The notes: a model not told the origin generated them from the sequence alone. 64,000 nucleotides of DNA from Lujinxingia litoralis (GCF_003260125.1 NZ_QHKO01000001.1:372001-436000); one strand, 5' to 3'. Shown: positions 37,819 to 47,374, counted from the first letter of the stretch. Numbers and translations: made by a program.

Positions 37819-40800
37819 TTGAGCAGCGCCGCACCGCAGCTTCCCCGGGTGGGAGATCTGATCGCCGGTCGATACCGCGTGGTAAAAGAACTGGGCCGCG
37901 GGGGCTACGGGGTCGTCTTCCAGGCCCGCCAGGAAGCCATCGCCCGCGACGTTGCCATCAAGTGTTTGCACCCCGAGGTCGCTCATCATGAGCGCGAGGT
38001 CGAGCGCTTTCGTCGGGAGGTCTTCCACGCCAGCGGGCTGCACCACGACCACACCATCACATTCTTTGACTACGGCCAGACCCCACGTGGGCTGCTCTAC
38101 GTCGTCATGGAACTCCTCATCGGTGAAAACCTCCGTGACCACGTGCACCGCTGCGGCCCCCTCGCCCCGGTGCAGGGGCGTCAGCTCCTGGAACAACTGT
38201 TGGGAAGTCTGGAAGAAGCCCACTCCCGCCAGCTGATCCACCGCGACTTAAAGCCCGAAAATATCTTCGTCAACGACGTCCCCCAGGGCGCCCCCCTCTC
38301 GATCAAGGTGCTCGACTTCGGGCTGAGCAAATTCATCGGCGATCCGGGCGCCACGCTCTACCGCGGCCCCTCGCTCACCGCCGATGGCGAGGTCTGTGGT
38401 ACGCCTCAGTACATGTCGCCGGAGCATGCCTATGGAGAACCGGTAGGACCGCCGGGCGACATCTACGCGGTGGGGCTCCTGCTCTACGAGGCGCTCGTGG
38501 GCCGTCCGGCCTTCGACGGCCCCACCCCGCTGGACATTCTGCTCAAGCAGGTCAAAGCCCCCCTCCCGACGCTCCCGGAGGCCATCGCCCGCACGACGGT
38601 CGGGCGTTTTATCACCCGGGCCACCCACAAAGAGATCGGCGGACGTTTCGCCGACGCCGGACGCGCGCTCAGCTGGCTCCTCTCTCAGGAGGATCGCCCC
38701 GAAGAGACCTCTGGCGCCCGGCCCGCACTGGTCGGCCTGGCGCGTTCGGCCCGCCGCACCTTAGCCCCCGAAGCGCTGCCCGAATCAACGCACGCCGATC
38801 CTCCCGAGCCCCCGAGCCCGCGTCCCGTCGACAACGACACCCTGCGCGAGGTACCGGCCGCCGCGACGGCTCCCACCGAACTTCAGCTGGAGCCGGCCCC
38901 GGCCGCGCCCCTGCACGCCTTTGAAAAGCGGGTGGCCAGCCTCCCCTTGCTGGGACGCCACCGAGCCCTCGACGCGCTGACCCACTGGCACGCAAAAGCC
39001 TCGCTACACGGGGGTATCTTTCTGCTGACAGGCGACTCCGGTCAGGGAAAAAGCGCGCTGCTCCAGACCTGGCTTACACACCTGCCGGCTCCTCCCGGCG
39101 CCCGAACGCTCCGCGGTCGCTACCGCCGCCACGGTGAACCTCTTGCCGGACTACGCCAGGCGCTCTCGCCACTGCTCGCCCCTGACGAGCCCCCCCGGGA
39201 GCATTCCACTCGCCTGGACCACTCGCTCCAGGCGCTGAGCACCTGTGCCGCAGATTCCCGGACAACGTTGAAAACCCATGCCGTGCATCCACTCCATCAG
39301 GTGGTGCACGCGCTGCACGCGATCAGCGAGCAACACGCACTCCTGCTGGTCCTTGAGGATGTGCAGTACGCAGATCCCTTGAGCCGCCAGGTGCTCGACC
39401 AACTTCTGGAGATGCTCACCCAGCACCCGCGGCCCATCGCGCTGATCCTCTGCGCACGCTCCCCGCGTCATGTAAAACGCTGGCACTCCCCGGCGTCGGT
39501 CAGCGCCGCTCGCCACCATCTCGCCCCCCTCCCCAACGCCGCGATGCGCGAGCTCCTCGCATCGGTGCTCCCGGCGAGCAGCGTCCTCCAACGCGATCTT
39601 CTCGATCTGGCCGGTGGTAACCCGGCGCTGCTGCTGCATCTGATTCGCCATCTTCTGGAAACCCACCAGATCCGCCCCCGCAAACCCGGCGCAATCTACG
39701 AGCTCAGTGATCCTTCCGTGGCGCTCTCCTCGCTGGTCCCACCGGACCTCCGAGAACTGGTCATCACACGCGCCAACCGACTGCTTCAGAACCACCCGGA
39801 AGAGGCACGCCTTCGCGCGCTCCTTCATCGCGCGGTGCTTTTTGGCGATCGCTTCGAGGGAGCCACCCTGGCCCGGGCTATCTTCGCCGATGGCCAGCCC
39901 GAGCTGGCCCGACAATGCGGCGAACTGCTCGAAGCCCTCTGCGCCATCGGGCTCCTACGTCGCGACGGCGGCACCGACGCCCCGGTGCACTTTGCCTTTG
40001 TGCAACCGCTTCATCGAGCCTCACTGGTGCGCATGGTCGAGAGCATCGACGACTGGCGGACCTTCCACGGGCATGCGGCCCGTGCCCGGATCGAACGCCA
40101 CGGCGAACCCGATGCCTCGGAGTGCGAAGCGATCGCCGAGCACCTGGAGCGCAGCTCCCAGAGCGAACGTGCGCTTCCCTGGTGGCTGCGCGCCGCCGCC
40201 GAGGCCGAAGGGGAGCACCGCCTTCACGAAGCTCTGCGCCTGTTGCGCCGCGCCGAGCCGCAGATCCTGCACACCCGCCAGGTCGATCACACCTCGCTCA
40301 GCGCGCTTCGCCTGCAACAGGGACGCCTCTACCATCTGGCCGGCGAGTTCGGCCCGGGCGAAGATGCCCTGCGCGAGGCCATCATCCACGCCGAGAGCGC
40401 CGACCACGTCGCCAATGAAGCCCACGCCCGCGAGCATCTGGCCGACGTCGTACGCCTGCAAGGCCGTCTCGACGAAGCCGAAGCCCTCCTTCAACGCACC
40501 TCGGAGCTCTGTGTGATCCTCGAAGATCGCGCCGGGCTGCGCCGCGTGCTTCTGGGACAGGCCGATCTGGCCCGCTTCCGCGGCCGCTACGCCCGCGCCC
40601 GCGCCGACCTGGAGATGGTCCACGAGGCCGCCAGCCGCGAGGGCGACCCGGCGGCGGCAATCGCCGCGACCCTGGCCCTCTCGCGCTGCGCCTATGCCAG
40701 CGGAGAACTCCGGGAGGCCTGGAGCCTGGTGGGTAAAGCCATCACTCAGGCCCGGACCGGCGGCGACCACCGCGCCCACGCGCTCGCCCTGATCGAGGCC

Positions 40801-41736
40801 TCCCATATCTGCATGATTGTCGACGGCCTGGAGCGCAGCGAAGCGCTGGCACGCCAGGCCATGAACGCCGCGCGCCAGCACGGCGATATCCTGGCCCAGG
40901 CCAACGCCAACTTAAGCCTGGCCCTCTGCCTGCGCCGCACCACGCACCTGGACCGCAGCGCCGCGCACCTGCGCCGGGCCCGCGAACTTCATGAACGCCT
41001 GGGCCATCTCTACGGCGTCGCCAAAGATCTCCTGCTGGAGGCAGAACTCTGCTGGCTCCGTGGAGACACCGAGCGCGCCCAACGCCTGGCCGATGACTCC
41101 CTCCAGCTTCACCAGGACCTCGACGACCGCCACGGCTGGGCTCTCTCCACCATTTACCGGGCACTCTTCCGAATCGAACAGGGCCAGCCCGCCCGGGCCC
41201 TGGAGCTGCTCCAGGATGTCTTCGACCTCGAAGACATCCTGGGTCTGGGCCTCTACGCGCCTCAACTCCTCTTCTACGCCGGCATGGCGTGGGAAGCTCA
41301 GGCCAACATCGACGAGGCTCGCGAGTACTACACCCGCGCCCAACATCGGGCCCAGGAGATGGGACATCGCGAAATGATCAGCTTGAGCACCATCAGCCTG
41401 GTCAAACTCGATCTGGTGCAGGGCGACATTGACTCCGCCCGATTCCGCCTCCCGGAAGCCCGGCGCCAGGCCGAACGCACCGGCCACGCCTACTCCAATA
41501 TGTTTGTGCTCCTGGGCACCGCCCTGCTCGCCCACATCGACGATGACCGCCCGGCGCTTCGCGCCGCGCTCGCTCGCCTGCGCCCCTACCTCAGCGTTCC
41601 CAACGCCCCCGATCTACGCCTGGAAAAACGTCTGGGCGACATGCGCCGTCTCCTGACGACCCTGCCGCCCAGTCCTCGACGCCGGCTCCTGGATCAGGCC
41701 CTCGAAACCATCGTCGAGACCCTGACCCGAGATTAA
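37819..41736 (+). CDS. Giant Ser/Thr kinase with AAA-type ATPase and TPR region
   Basis: A 1305-residue multidomain protein. The kinase (about 18-285) has the loop GRGGYGVVF, the VAIK Lys, HRDLKPEN near 141 and DFGLSK, so it looks active. A Pro/Ala-rich linker leads to a P-loop ATPase (GDSGQGKS near 404; Walker B-like LLLVLEDVQYADP), of the kind found in signal-transduction ATPases such as MalT/PknK-like proteins. The C-terminal half (about 690-1280) is built from helical TPR-like repeats, ideal for a binding partner. No TM helix is seen, so it is cytoplasmic. The start is uncertain: the frame is open from 37738, and TTG 37819, GTG 37768 or GTG 37849 are candidates. It converges with kynA, overlapping by 4 bases. 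Confidence 0.9.
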   Translation: MSSAAPQLPRVGDLIAGRYRVVKELGRGGYGVVFQARQEAIARDVAIKCLHPEVAHHEREVERFRREVFHASGLHHDHTITFFDYGQTPRGLLYVVMELLIGENLRDHVHRCGPLAPVQGRQLLEQLLGSLEEAHSRQLIHRDLKPENIFVNDVPQGAPLSIKVLDFGLSKFIGDPGATLYRGPSLTADGEVCGTPQYMSPEHAYGEPVGPPGDIYAVGLLLYEALVGRPAFDGPTPLDILLKQVKAPLPTLPEAIARTTVGRFITRATHKEIGGRFADAGRALSWLLSQEDRPEETSGARPALVGLARSARRTLAPEALPESTHADPPEPPSPRPVDNDTLREVPAAATAPTELQLEPAPAAPLHAFEKRVASLPLLGRHRALDALTHWHAKASLHGGIFLLTGDSGQGKSALLQTWLTHLPAPPGARTLRGRYRRHGEPLAGLRQALSPLLAPDEPPREHSTRLDHSLQALSTCAADSRTTLKTHAVHPLHQVVHALHAISEQHALLLVLEDVQYADPLSRQVLDQLLEMLTQHPRPIALILCARSPRHVKRWHSPASVSAARHHLAPLPNAAMRELLASVLPASSVLQRDLLDLAGGNPALLLHLIRHLLETHQIRPRKPGAIYELSDPSVALSSLVPPDLRELVITRANRLLQNHPEEARLRALLHRAVLFGDRFEGATLARAIFADGQPELARQCGELLEALCAIGLLRRDGGTDAPVHFAFVQPLHRASLVRMVESIDDWRTFHGHAARARIERHGEPDASECEAIAEHLERSSQSERALPWWLRAAAEAEGEHRLHEALRLLRRAEPQILHTRQVDHTSLSALRLQQGRLYHLAGEFGPGEDALREAIIHAESADHVANEAHAREHLADVVRLQGRLDEAEALLQRTSELCVILEDRAGLRRVLLGQADLARFRGRYARARADLEMVHEAASREGDPAAAIAATLALSRCAYASGELREAWSLVGKAITQARTGGDHRAHALALIEASHICMIVDGLERSEALARQAMNAARQHGDILAQANANLSLALCLRRTTHLDRSAAHLRRARELHERLGHLYGVAKDLLLEAELCWLRGDTERAQRLADDSLQLHQDLDDRHGWALSTIYRALFRIEQGQPARALELLQDVFDLEDILGLGLYAPQLLFYAGMAWEAQANIDEAREYYTRAQHRAQEMGHREMISLSTISLVKLDLVQGDIDSARFRLPEARRQAERTGHAYSNMFVLLGTALLAHIDDDRPALRAALARLRPYLSVPNAPDLRLEKRLGDMRRLLTTLPPSPRRRLLDQALETIVETLTRD

Positions 41737-42614
41737 CTCGCCCCGTAAATCTCGTCGTCGGAGAGCAGGCCACGCACCTGCCACAGCTGCGGATAAGCGC
41801 GCTTCTCCAGCGTGGAGCTCAGGTAAGCCACCCCGCTCGATCCGCCGGTCCCGGGCTTGGTGCCCAGCAGACGCTCGACCACACGCACGTGATGAAAGCG
41901 CCAGAGCAGAATGTTCTGATCGTGCTCCACCAGCGACTCGGCCAGCGTGTACAGGTGAAAACGCTTCTCCGGATGCCGATAAAGCGGCAGCAGCGCCGCC
42001 AGATTCTTCTCCAGCCGCTCTCCCTCCAGAACCTCCCCCTCTTCGGGGACCACCACCTCAAACCCCTCGCGCTCAAGCAGGCGATAGAAACGCGTGCGCA
42101 ACGAAGGCTCGGCCAGACGCGCCAGCAAACGACGGTGGTCTTGATCGGTCTGATCGATATGCGCCATCACCGAGGTGTCGCGAATCCCGGTTAAAAACTC
42201 CACCTCACGGAACTGAATCGACTGAAACCCACTGGCAGGATTGAGCGCCGAGCGAAAACGCAGAAAATCGCGCGGTGTCATCGTCTCCAGCACGTGGATC
42301 TGCTGGACCAGCAACTTCTCGATCTGCAACACCCGCTGCAGAAGACGCCCGGCCTCGTAGATCTCGTTCTTCTCGATCTCCTCGGCCACCTGATCGAGTT
42401 CAAAGAGGATGAGTTTGAACCACAGCTCGTAGGCCTGGTGGATGACGATGAAGAGCAGCTCGTCATGCGCCGCCGGGCTCGACTCAAAATTCTGCAACTC
42501 CAGCAGCTGCGGCACCTTGAGATACGAGTTGTAGGTCAATCGCTCTCCCCCCGAGGTCATCCGGGGGGCATCGCCGCTGAAGGGGCAACTCAGGGTGCTC
42601 TTCTCGTCGCTCAT
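41733..42614 (-). CDS. kynA: Tryptophan 2,3-dioxygenase
   Basis: A 293-residue heme enzyme that opens the indole ring of L-tryptophan to N-formylkynurenine, the first step of the kynurenine pathway. Characteristic segments are YELWFKLILFELDQV, GFQSIQFRE, and the heme-His region WRFHHVRVVERLLGTKPGTGGSSG, shown here by HHVRVVERLLG. An N-terminal Cys-containing stretch precedes the core. The formamidase, kynureninase and later genes are not in the window. The upstream neighbour on the same strand, the polyprenyl synthase gene, ends 79 bases before the start. Confidence 0.96.
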   Translation of the reverse strand: MSDEKSTLSCPFSGDAPRMTSGGERLTYNSYLKVPQLLELQNFESSPAAHDELLFIVIHQAYELWFKLILFELDQVAEEIEKNEIYEAGRLLQRVLQIEKLLVQQIHVLETMTPRDFLRFRSALNPASGFQSIQFREVEFLTGIRDTSVMAHIDQTDQDHRRLLARLAEPSLRTRFYRLLEREGFEVVVPEEGEVLEGERLEKNLAALLPLYRHPEKRFHLYTLAESLVEHDQNILLWRFHHVRVVERLLGTKPGTGGSSGVAYLSSTLEKRAYPQLWQVRGLLSDDEIYGAS

Positions 42615-42693
42615 GGCCAGTCCGTCGCTGTGGGGTGGTGCGCCTTAAATGCGCCTGGTAGGGCATGGAGAGTTCAAGGCGCGGGCACCCCGC

Positions 42694-43725
42694 TTAGGCC
42701 TGGACTTCCATGATATCGCGAATTGGCTCGAGGAAGATCTGCGCCATTCCCTCAATGAGCCGGCGCAGGTCGGGATACGCCGAAAACGCTTCACTGGCAA
42801 GCGCTTGTCCACGCAGTCGGTCAATGTCTGCCAGGCACTCCGCGAGAGCGCCCTGCTCGCGAAAAGCCTCAATCGCCCAACGCACCTCGTCATCGGGCGT
42901 CGCCTGACGATCGGCCTGCAACAGCGCCATCAACCGGCGTCGGTTCTCCGCGTCGGCAAGCTGCCAGAAGGCCACTACCAGCGCCGAGATCTTGCCCTCA
43001 CGCAGATCGCTCCCAAAGGTCGCGCGCCCCTTCTCTCCGTAGAGGTCGAGGATGTCGTCCTGAATCTGAAAGAGCACTCCCAGGTGACCGGCCGCCACCT
43101 CCAGCGCCTGGACCACCTCCGCCGGGGCATCGCAGAGCTCGGCGGCCCCGGCCATCGGCAACGCGAAGAGTCCGCTGGTCTTACCGCGCACCATCTGGCG
43201 ATAGGCCTGCGGATCAATATCGTGGACCGAGCCCTCTTGCAGCGCAAACTCGCGCTCCTGCCCATCGATCACCTTGAGCACATCGCGGAAGATGCGCGCC
43301 AGTACCCGCTGGCGCCCGTCGACCGAGGCCCGGGTCTGCTCCAGGCAAATCGGCGCCAGATAGAGCATCGCGTCTCCCAGGTTGATGGCCTGGGGCGCAC
43401 CGAACTTCTTCCAGATCGTCGGCTTGCCGCGGCGCACCTCATCGCCATCCTGCAAGTCGTCATGCACCAGCGTCGCGTTATGAATCAGCTCACAGGCGGC
43501 CCCAAACCCCACCAACGCCTCCGGCGCCACGCCCAGGCTCTGGGCCACCGCCAACGGCAAGATCGCCCGCAGACGCTTCCCCCCGGTCTCCAGATGGTAG
43601 CCCAGCATCGCCTTCAGCGATGATTCGCCAAGCCCGGCGGCTTCCACCGCCTGATCCATGCTCGTGAGCACCTGGCTCATATAAGACTGCGTCAGCTCTC
43701 GAAACGCCTGCTCAATCGTCGTCAC
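42694..43725 (-). CDS. Trans-polyprenyl diphosphate synthase
   Basis: A 343-residue class I isoprenyl synthase. It has the first Asp-rich motif as LVHDDLQDGD and the second as IQDDILDLYGEKGRATFG, the KRLRAILPLAV segment and GKTSGLFALP, so the active site is complete. It condenses IPP with allylic diphosphates to make geranylgeranyl or longer chains; the chain length cannot be told by eye. The GTG start at 43725 has AGGAG 8 bases upstream, and it overlaps the stop of the HMG-CoA lyase-like gene by 4 bases (GTGA). The open frame continues upstream to 43818 inside that gene, which I reject. Confidence 0.92.
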   Translation of the reverse strand: MTTIEQAFRELTQSYMSQVLTSMDQAVEAAGLGESSLKAMLGYHLETGGKRLRAILPLAVAQSLGVAPEALVGFGAACELIHNATLVHDDLQDGDEVRRGKPTIWKKFGAPQAINLGDAMLYLAPICLEQTRASVDGRQRVLARIFRDVLKVIDGQEREFALQEGSVHDIDPQAYRQMVRGKTSGLFALPMAGAAELCDAPAEVVQALEVAAGHLGVLFQIQDDILDLYGEKGRATFGSDLREGKISALVVAFWQLADAENRRRLMALLQADRQATPDDEVRWAIEAFREQGALAECLADIDRLRGQALASEAFSAYPDLRRLIEGMAQIFLEPIRDIMEVQA

Positions 43726-44633
43726 GTGTCCTGCTCCTGTTGAGATCGCCAATAAGGATAGTAGCGCGAGCGCACACTCAGACCGACCTCCTCGGAGAGC
43801 CAGCCGGTGACCTCGCACAGCGCGCTTAAGTCGGCATCGACCCTTGCGCCCATGGAGAGCAGGAGATTGACGAGATCTTCACTGGCCAGGTTGCCCGCCG
43901 CGCCCGGCGCATAGGGACAACCGCCCATCCCACCGACCGCCCCATCAAACAGGCGCACCCCGGCCTGATAGGCCATCAGCGCGCTGGCCACCGCCAGCCC
44001 CTGCGTGTCATGCAGGTGCAGCGCCACGCGCTCCACACCAAAGTGTTGCACGGCCCGAGCGCAGCCCTGGCCCACCTGCAGAGGCGTACCCGCCCCGATC
44101 GTATCGCCCAGCGAGAGATGTTCGGCACCATTGCCCAACAGCTCCTCGCCAATCTCCAGCACTCGGGCAAAGTCGACATCGCCCTCAAAAGGGCAACCAA
44201 ATACCGTCGAAATATACGCCCGAACCACCATTCCCTCGCTCACCGCCGCCTCGGTGGTACGTTTGAGCGCCGCCAGACTCTCGTCCAGAGAGCGATTGAG
44301 GTTGGACTGGTTATGCGCTTCGGTCGCCGACATAAACACCGCGACGTGCTCCACGCCGGCCTCCCGGGCGCGCTCCAGCCCCTTGAGGTTAGGCACCAGC
44401 GCCCAGTAGCGCACGCCCTCTCGCCGCGTAATCTGGCGAGCCACCTCATCGGTCTGCGCCATCTGCGGCACCCAGCGCGGATGCACAAAGCTGCCGATCT
44501 CCACGTCGCGCACCCCCGCGTCGACGAGCTTCTCAATCATCGCCACGCGATCCGCGCAACTGAGCACCCGCGACTCATTCTGAAGACCATCGCGCGGTCC
44601 CACCTCAAAAAAACGAATGTCGTTGGTGTCCAT
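43722..44633 (-). CDS. mvaB: Hydroxymethylglutaryl-CoA lyase-like enzyme
   Basis: A 303-residue TIM-barrel enzyme of the HMGL-like family. Seen are EVGPRDGLQNE (metal and substrate residues), the HLHDTQGLAVA metal-binding His pair and the lyase signature GGMGGCPYAPGAAGNLASED with the catalytic Cys. HMG-CoA lyase splits HMG-CoA to acetyl-CoA and acetoacetate, the last step of leucine breakdown. A related synthase activity cannot be excluded, but the Cys signature favours a lyase. It is coupled by GTGA overlap to the downstream polyprenyl synthase, an unusual pairing, and is driven by the minus promoter at 44696-44723. Confidence 0.88.
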   Translation of the reverse strand: MDTNDIRFFEVGPRDGLQNESRVLSCADRVAMIEKLVDAGVRDVEIGSFVHPRWVPQMAQTDEVARQITRREGVRYWALVPNLKGLERAREAGVEHVAVFMSATEAHNQSNLNRSLDESLAALKRTTEAAVSEGMVVRAYISTVFGCPFEGDVDFARVLEIGEELLGNGAEHLSLGDTIGAGTPLQVGQGCARAVQHFGVERVALHLHDTQGLAVASALMAYQAGVRLFDGAVGGMGGCPYAPGAAGNLASEDLVNLLLSMGARVDADLSALCEVTGWLSEEVGLSVRSRYYPYWRSQQEQDT

Positions 44634-44695
44634 CGACGTCCTTAACCTGGTGGCGCTCCGCCACGCTGCGTCAGAAAGAGGGAAATCGCGCCAAA

Positions 44696-44723
44696 CTTAT
44701 CCCTCGCTACAAAAGGGTGTCAA
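44696..44723 (-). promoter_or_regulatory. Predicted minus-strand promoter for mvaB
   Basis: On the minus strand TTGACA (44723-44718), 16 bases, then GATAAG (44701-44696). The -35 is perfect and the -10 is 4/6. It reads toward the start at 44633, giving a leader of about 57 bases. Confidence 0.6.
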
Positions 44724-44749
44724 TGTGGCCTACCTCACTACGTTGACAC
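44717..44749. promoter_or_regulatory. Dyad formed by two divergent -35 boxes
   Basis: GTGTCAA (44717-44723) and TTGACAC (44743-44749) are perfect inverted repeats, separated by 19 bases, and include the -35 boxes of the two divergent promoters. A dimeric regulator could bind here, but chance or the boxes alone may explain it. Confidence 0.5.
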
Positions 44750-44772
44750 ACCTTCAATGCTGCTCCTATTCT
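44743..44772 (+). promoter_or_regulatory. Predicted plus-strand promoter for the 44846-47340 operon
   Basis: TTGACA (44743-44748), 18 bases, then TATTCT (44767-44772). The -35 is perfect and the -10 is 4/6. The transcript should begin near 44779, just before the presumed start at 44846. Confidence 0.65.
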
Positions 44773-44845
44773 CGGACGAATGGTCCGCCACGCCTCCCCG
44801 AGACGTCGGCGTAAGACCTCCCCTTTCTGCCTGAGGACTGCGACG

Positions 44846-45091
44846 TTGGCTCAAGACCTGCTTGTTGTGAATCACGGTCTCGCGCTCATGCTCTGTGAGG
44901 ATGCCGCCATCCTCGAAGAGACTCTGCGGGCGATCGAGCCCCTGGATCTGCACATCCGCCGCCTGGGCGACCTGGCGCTGCTGGTGCCCGCCGATGAGAT
45001 CGAAGGAGTACTCGAAACCCTCCACGCCCAGGGAACCTTTCCCCGGGTGGTAGGCCAGTTCCCCTCCTCGACACCCGGGGAGGTCCAATGA
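44846..45091 (+). CDS. Small hypothetical protein coupled to the helicase-associated gene
   Basis: An 81-residue soluble protein I do not recognise. It is alternately charged and hydrophobic (LAQDLLVVNHGLALMLCEDA, shown by its start AQDLLVVNHG), with a likely alpha/beta fold. I chose the TTG at 44846 because GAGGA is 9 bases before it. The ATG at 44780 would add 22 Arg-rich residues at about the predicted transcript start. Its stop overlaps the next ATG (ATGA), so the two are translated together and may act together. Confidence 0.65.
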   Translation: MAQDLLVVNHGLALMLCEDAAILEETLRAIEPLDLHIRRLGDLALLVPADEIEGVLETLHAQGTFPRVVGQFPSSTPGEVQ

Positions 45092-47340
45092 GTCTGCGCC
45101 CCGATCGCCCCCTCAGCCAGGGGCCCCTTGACGCCACCGAGTTCACTGCGCTCCGAGAGCGCGGCTATGCCGACGCCAGCCTGCGTTTCTTAGCCCGCGC
45201 CTGGGAGGTCTCCGCCGACCCCGAAGATCTCTGCGCCGCGCTCACCGACCCACATACCCGCGCGCTCGACACCGAGGCGCTCTCGGAGATCGAGCGCGCC
45301 GTCTTCTGGCTGATCCAGGAGCGGGGGGGCCGGGCCCGCGGCGAGAACCTGCGCCGCGATCTGCTCCTGCGCGGCTTCGGTGAATCCGAACCCGCCCTGG
45401 CCGCCCTCATCGCCACCGGCTGGCTGATTCCCATACCGGCCGCCGGCGAGCACGACTGCGACATCGAGGTGCTCCTGGAACGCGGCACCTTCTTGCAGCA
45501 CGATCTGGCCCTGAGCGCCCCCACCCTCACGCGCCTCGACGCCCGCCCGGATGCCCTGGACATCGACGTCCCCGGCTGGACCGAGGTGAGCCTGGAGCCC
45601 ACCGTCAGCTCGGTCGACGACCTGGAGCTCAACCTCCTCCATCTGGCGTCACTGATCCGACGCGACCCGCTCAAACTCAACAAAGACGGCACCCCGAACC
45701 GCCGCTCCCTGGCTCGCTCAGCCCGTGGCATCTCCATGCCCGGCCAACTCGGAGAGGTTGCCGGCGACCTGGATCTGCACGATCCCCGACAACTCGACTT
45801 TTTGACCTTCCTCGCCGCCCTGGGGCGCGAGCTGGGGTTTCTGGAACCGGACGACGACCGCTACCGCACCCACGACGGCGCGCTCTCGGAGTACTTCCAT
45901 GCCTCCGGCGCCGAACGCGACCGACGCCTGGCCGAAGCCTTGCAAAAGTTGCGCTTCTGGAACGAGGTGCAGAGCGTGCGCCTGGCCGACATGACCCTGC
46001 GCGGCGCCGACGACCAGCACTTCTCCCAGCATGAATCCACCGGTGAGCCTCTGATCGGCGCCCGCGGATTCGTGCTCTCAGTGCTCCGTCGAGCCTCGGT
46101 GCGCGACTGGGTCTCGCTGGATGCGCTCACTGAGCTCTGCACCCAGATCGACCGGCAGTACCTGGATCGCACGCTCTCGAAGATGGCCGGCCAGTGCGAG
46201 CCGGCAGAGTTCATTGAGGCCATGCTCGAGCGCACCTTAAGCTGGTCGGGCATCCTGCAGTTTGGCCGGGCTACCGATGGCCAGCGCGTCGCCAGACTCT
46301 CACCACGAGGCGCCCGAGCCCTGGGCCTGGAAGGCTCCCAGCTCCCGCCTCCCCAGGGCGGCTGCCTGATCGTGCAGCCGAACTTCGAGGTGATGGTTTT
46401 CCTGGACAACGCCCCGGTGGCCGTCCTCCACGACCTCTACCGCGTTGGCGAGCGGCGCAAACTCTCCGATCGGGTGGCGACCTTCCAGCTGGCCACCGAG
46501 TCGGTCCAACGCGGCTACTCGCTCGGCGCCAGCGCGCAGGGACTTGTGGAACTGCTCAACCGCTGCGGTCACACCCCGGTCCCCGAGGCCGTGGCCTTCC
46601 AGCTCAAAGACTGGGAACGCGTCCACCAGCGCCTGACCATCCACCTGGGAGGGGTGCTCCTGCGTCATCCCGACCCGGAACGCTTCGACATGATCATCGG
46701 CCAGCTCGAACATGACCTCCGTGAGAGCCCCTATCGGGTCATCCGCCTGGGCGCCCGCGACGCCTTTGCGACCGGCTCCAAACACGATGCGTTGCGCCGC
46801 GCGGCCGAGGCCCACCCCTCACTGACTCTCGATTCCACCGGCCAGCCCGCACGCTCGCTCTACTTTGTCGATCCCCTGGTGCTGATGGCCGACCCCTACG
46901 AACTCGACGTCGTCACCCAGGTCGAGCTCGCGCGCCTGACCACCCCTCTCGAAGAGGAGTCCTCGCCGCGTTCGCGTTTCTTCGCGCTGGACATCGATAA
47001 AATCAACGCGCGCTTTGAAGACGATCCCCTCGAACGCATCACCGCCTTCCTCGATCCCCGCTGCCCCGGCGGCCTTCCCTCCGGACAGGCCCTGCGCCTG
47101 CAGGCCGAACTCGACCGCCCGGCGCGCGCCCACCTGGCCGACGGTCTCACCATCTTAAGTTTCGAAGACGCTCCCAGCGCCCGGCGCTTTGCCGCGCTCG
47201 AAGAGGCCCCGGACCTCATCGAACGCCGCCTGGGCGACCTGCACTTCGTCATCCGCGCGGGCGCAGAAGACCTCCTCGACGAAATCCTGGACGAAACCGG
47301 CCTGGTCCTCGCAAACACCCCCTTTCCCCGCGACGAATAA
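45088..47340 (+). CDS. Helicase-associated (XPB/Ssl2 N-terminal-like) domain protein
   Basis: A 750-residue protein without helicase motifs. The central segment (about 430-515), including LIVQPNFEVMVFLDNAPV and the segment with AVAFQLKDWERV, matches the helicase-associated domain (Helicase_C_3-like) known from bacterial proteins that accompany XPB; in mycobacteria the gene lies next to the XPB gene (Rv0862c/Rv0861c, from memory). Here it is 15 kb from XPB (28460-30145). The N-terminal 200 residues have winged-helix-like character. It may regulate XPB. The gene follows the 81-codon ORF by overlap. Confidence 0.82.
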   Translation: MSLRPDRPLSQGPLDATEFTALRERGYADASLRFLARAWEVSADPEDLCAALTDPHTRALDTEALSEIERAVFWLIQERGGRARGENLRRDLLLRGFGESEPALAALIATGWLIPIPAAGEHDCDIEVLLERGTFLQHDLALSAPTLTRLDARPDALDIDVPGWTEVSLEPTVSSVDDLELNLLHLASLIRRDPLKLNKDGTPNRRSLARSARGISMPGQLGEVAGDLDLHDPRQLDFLTFLAALGRELGFLEPDDDRYRTHDGALSEYFHASGAERDRRLAEALQKLRFWNEVQSVRLADMTLRGADDQHFSQHESTGEPLIGARGFVLSVLRRASVRDWVSLDALTELCTQIDRQYLDRTLSKMAGQCEPAEFIEAMLERTLSWSGILQFGRATDGQRVARLSPRGARALGLEGSQLPPPQGGCLIVQPNFEVMVFLDNAPVAVLHDLYRVGERRKLSDRVATFQLATESVQRGYSLGASAQGLVELLNRCGHTPVPEAVAFQLKDWERVHQRLTIHLGGVLLRHPDPERFDMIIGQLEHDLRESPYRVIRLGARDAFATGSKHDALRRAAEAHPSLTLDSTGQPARSLYFVDPLVLMADPYELDVVTQVELARLTTPLEEESSPRSRFFALDIDKINARFEDDPLERITAFLDPRCPGGLPSGQALRLQAELDRPARAHLADGLTILSFEDAPSARRFAALEEAPDLIERRLGDLHFVIRAGAEDLLDEILDETGLVLANTPFPRDE

Positions 47341-47374
47341 GGCCCCTGCTCCCCCGTCTCACAGCCCGACTCCC

